Below are positions 63,823-64,000 of a stretch of 64,000 nt of DNA, piece by piece. The stretch covers positions 124,001 through 188,000 of the forward strand of contig NZ_QNUJ01000011.1 in assembly GCF_003574625.1 (NCBI RefSeq), given 5' to 3'. The DNA comes from Shinella zoogloeoides (lineage in GTDB: Bacteria > Pseudomonadota > Alphaproteobacteria > Rhizobiales > Rhizobiaceae). Within the stretch, counting starts at the first letter, position 1; the number at the start of each line of letters is the position of its first letter. A program made the position numbers and the translations under genes. The notes below the pieces were generated by a model. It did no database searches. It was not told the DNA's origin and saw nothing but the letters and a program-made list of their open reading frames with translations.

Positions 63823-64000
63823 CCGTTCCCGGCCTTCTCCCGGCGCAGCTTCGCCCACCATTCCAGCCGCTTGCGCAGCTCCCGCTCGAAGCCGCGCTCC
63901 GGTGGATCGTAGAAGGTGCGGCGGCCCATCTTCTCCGGGAAATAATCCTGGCCGGAAAAGGCCTCCGGCTCGTCATGATCGTAGCGGTAGCCCTCGCCAT
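63819..64000 (-). CDS. rarA: Replication-associated recombination protein A (C-terminal fragment at window edge)
   Basis: Sixty codons of the C-terminus are visible. The end EGYRYDHDEPEAFSGQDYFP, then RRTFYDPPERGFERELRKRL and WWAKLRREK, is the RarA/MgsA C-terminal tail. The rest lies beyond the window. RarA is an AAA+ ATPase acting at stalled replication forks. It overlaps the convergent DUF1883 stop by two bases. Confidence 0.75.
   Translation of the reverse strand, partial: GEGYRYDHDEPEAFSGQDYFPEKMGRRTFYDPPERGFERELRKRLEWWAKLRREKAGNG

Overview
The window is a stretch of chromosome from a high-GC alphaproteobacterium of the family Rhizobiaceae (Rhizobium, Sinorhizobium/Ensifer or Shinella type). 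The evidence is a fused SecDF, an ExoR-type periplasmic regulator, a PopZ-like DUF2497 protein, the nagZ-scpA-scpB-tatABC-serS-surE-pcm gene order, an orfA-pit phosphate locus, a class II (B12-dependent) ribonucleotide reductase, and dispersed rhizobial palindromic repeats. The species cannot be fixed from the sequence alone. I see no prophage, insertion sequence, CRISPR array or plasmid functions; most of the window is core genome.

Layout. 1-20 kb is an envelope and information-processing block, nearly all on the minus strand: yajC-secDF (protein export), an nlpD-like gene, a rhizobial hypothetical, then a long run from nagZ through scpA, scpB, tatA, tatB, tatC, serS and surE to pcm. Upstream of it lie a giant SPOR-domain protein, argS and dgt. 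20-30 kb holds erpA, xth, exoR, a FadL-like porin with a low-GC body, valS, popZ, a second isoaspartate methyltransferase-like gene, and an exbB-exbD pair with an upstream iron-box candidate. 30-36 kb is a looser region of small or accessory genes between tRNA-Cys and tRNA-Asn: a heme-copper-oxidase-like mini membrane protein, a LysR/PACE efflux pair, an RcnB-like protein, DUF2938 and several small hypotheticals. 36-40 kb is a plus-strand set: cysK, alaX, sseA, GNAT and an OmpA-like gene. 41-50 kb contains alanine dehydrogenase with a divergent Lrp regulator and palindromic operator, ppk2-zntB, a membrane diguanylate cyclase, HlyU, threonine ammonia-lyase and trkH. 50-56 kb has the DUF47-pit phosphate operon, two small secreted cysteine-containing proteins in an AT-rich patch beside tRNA-Leu, wrbA, a molybdopterin-binding protein, a tandem USP and gpt. 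56-64 kb has nrdJ behind a 767-bp regulatory region with DnaA-box-like and NrdR-like sites, an EEP phosphatase-family membrane protein, small proteins, an alpha/beta hydrolase, DUF1883 and the C-terminus of rarA.

How the genes fit together. Several loci carry readable regulatory sites: RirA-type iron box to exbBD, Pho box to DUF47-pit, Lrp palindrome to ald/lrp, NrdR/DnaA to nrdJ. The most interesting observations are the composite nrdJ control region, the reverse-oriented Pho box in the pit promoter, the pair of small secreted proteins next to tRNA-Leu, the mosaic porin, and the apparent absence of tolC between the methyltransferase and popZ. I did not find a convincing undescribed multi-gene system.
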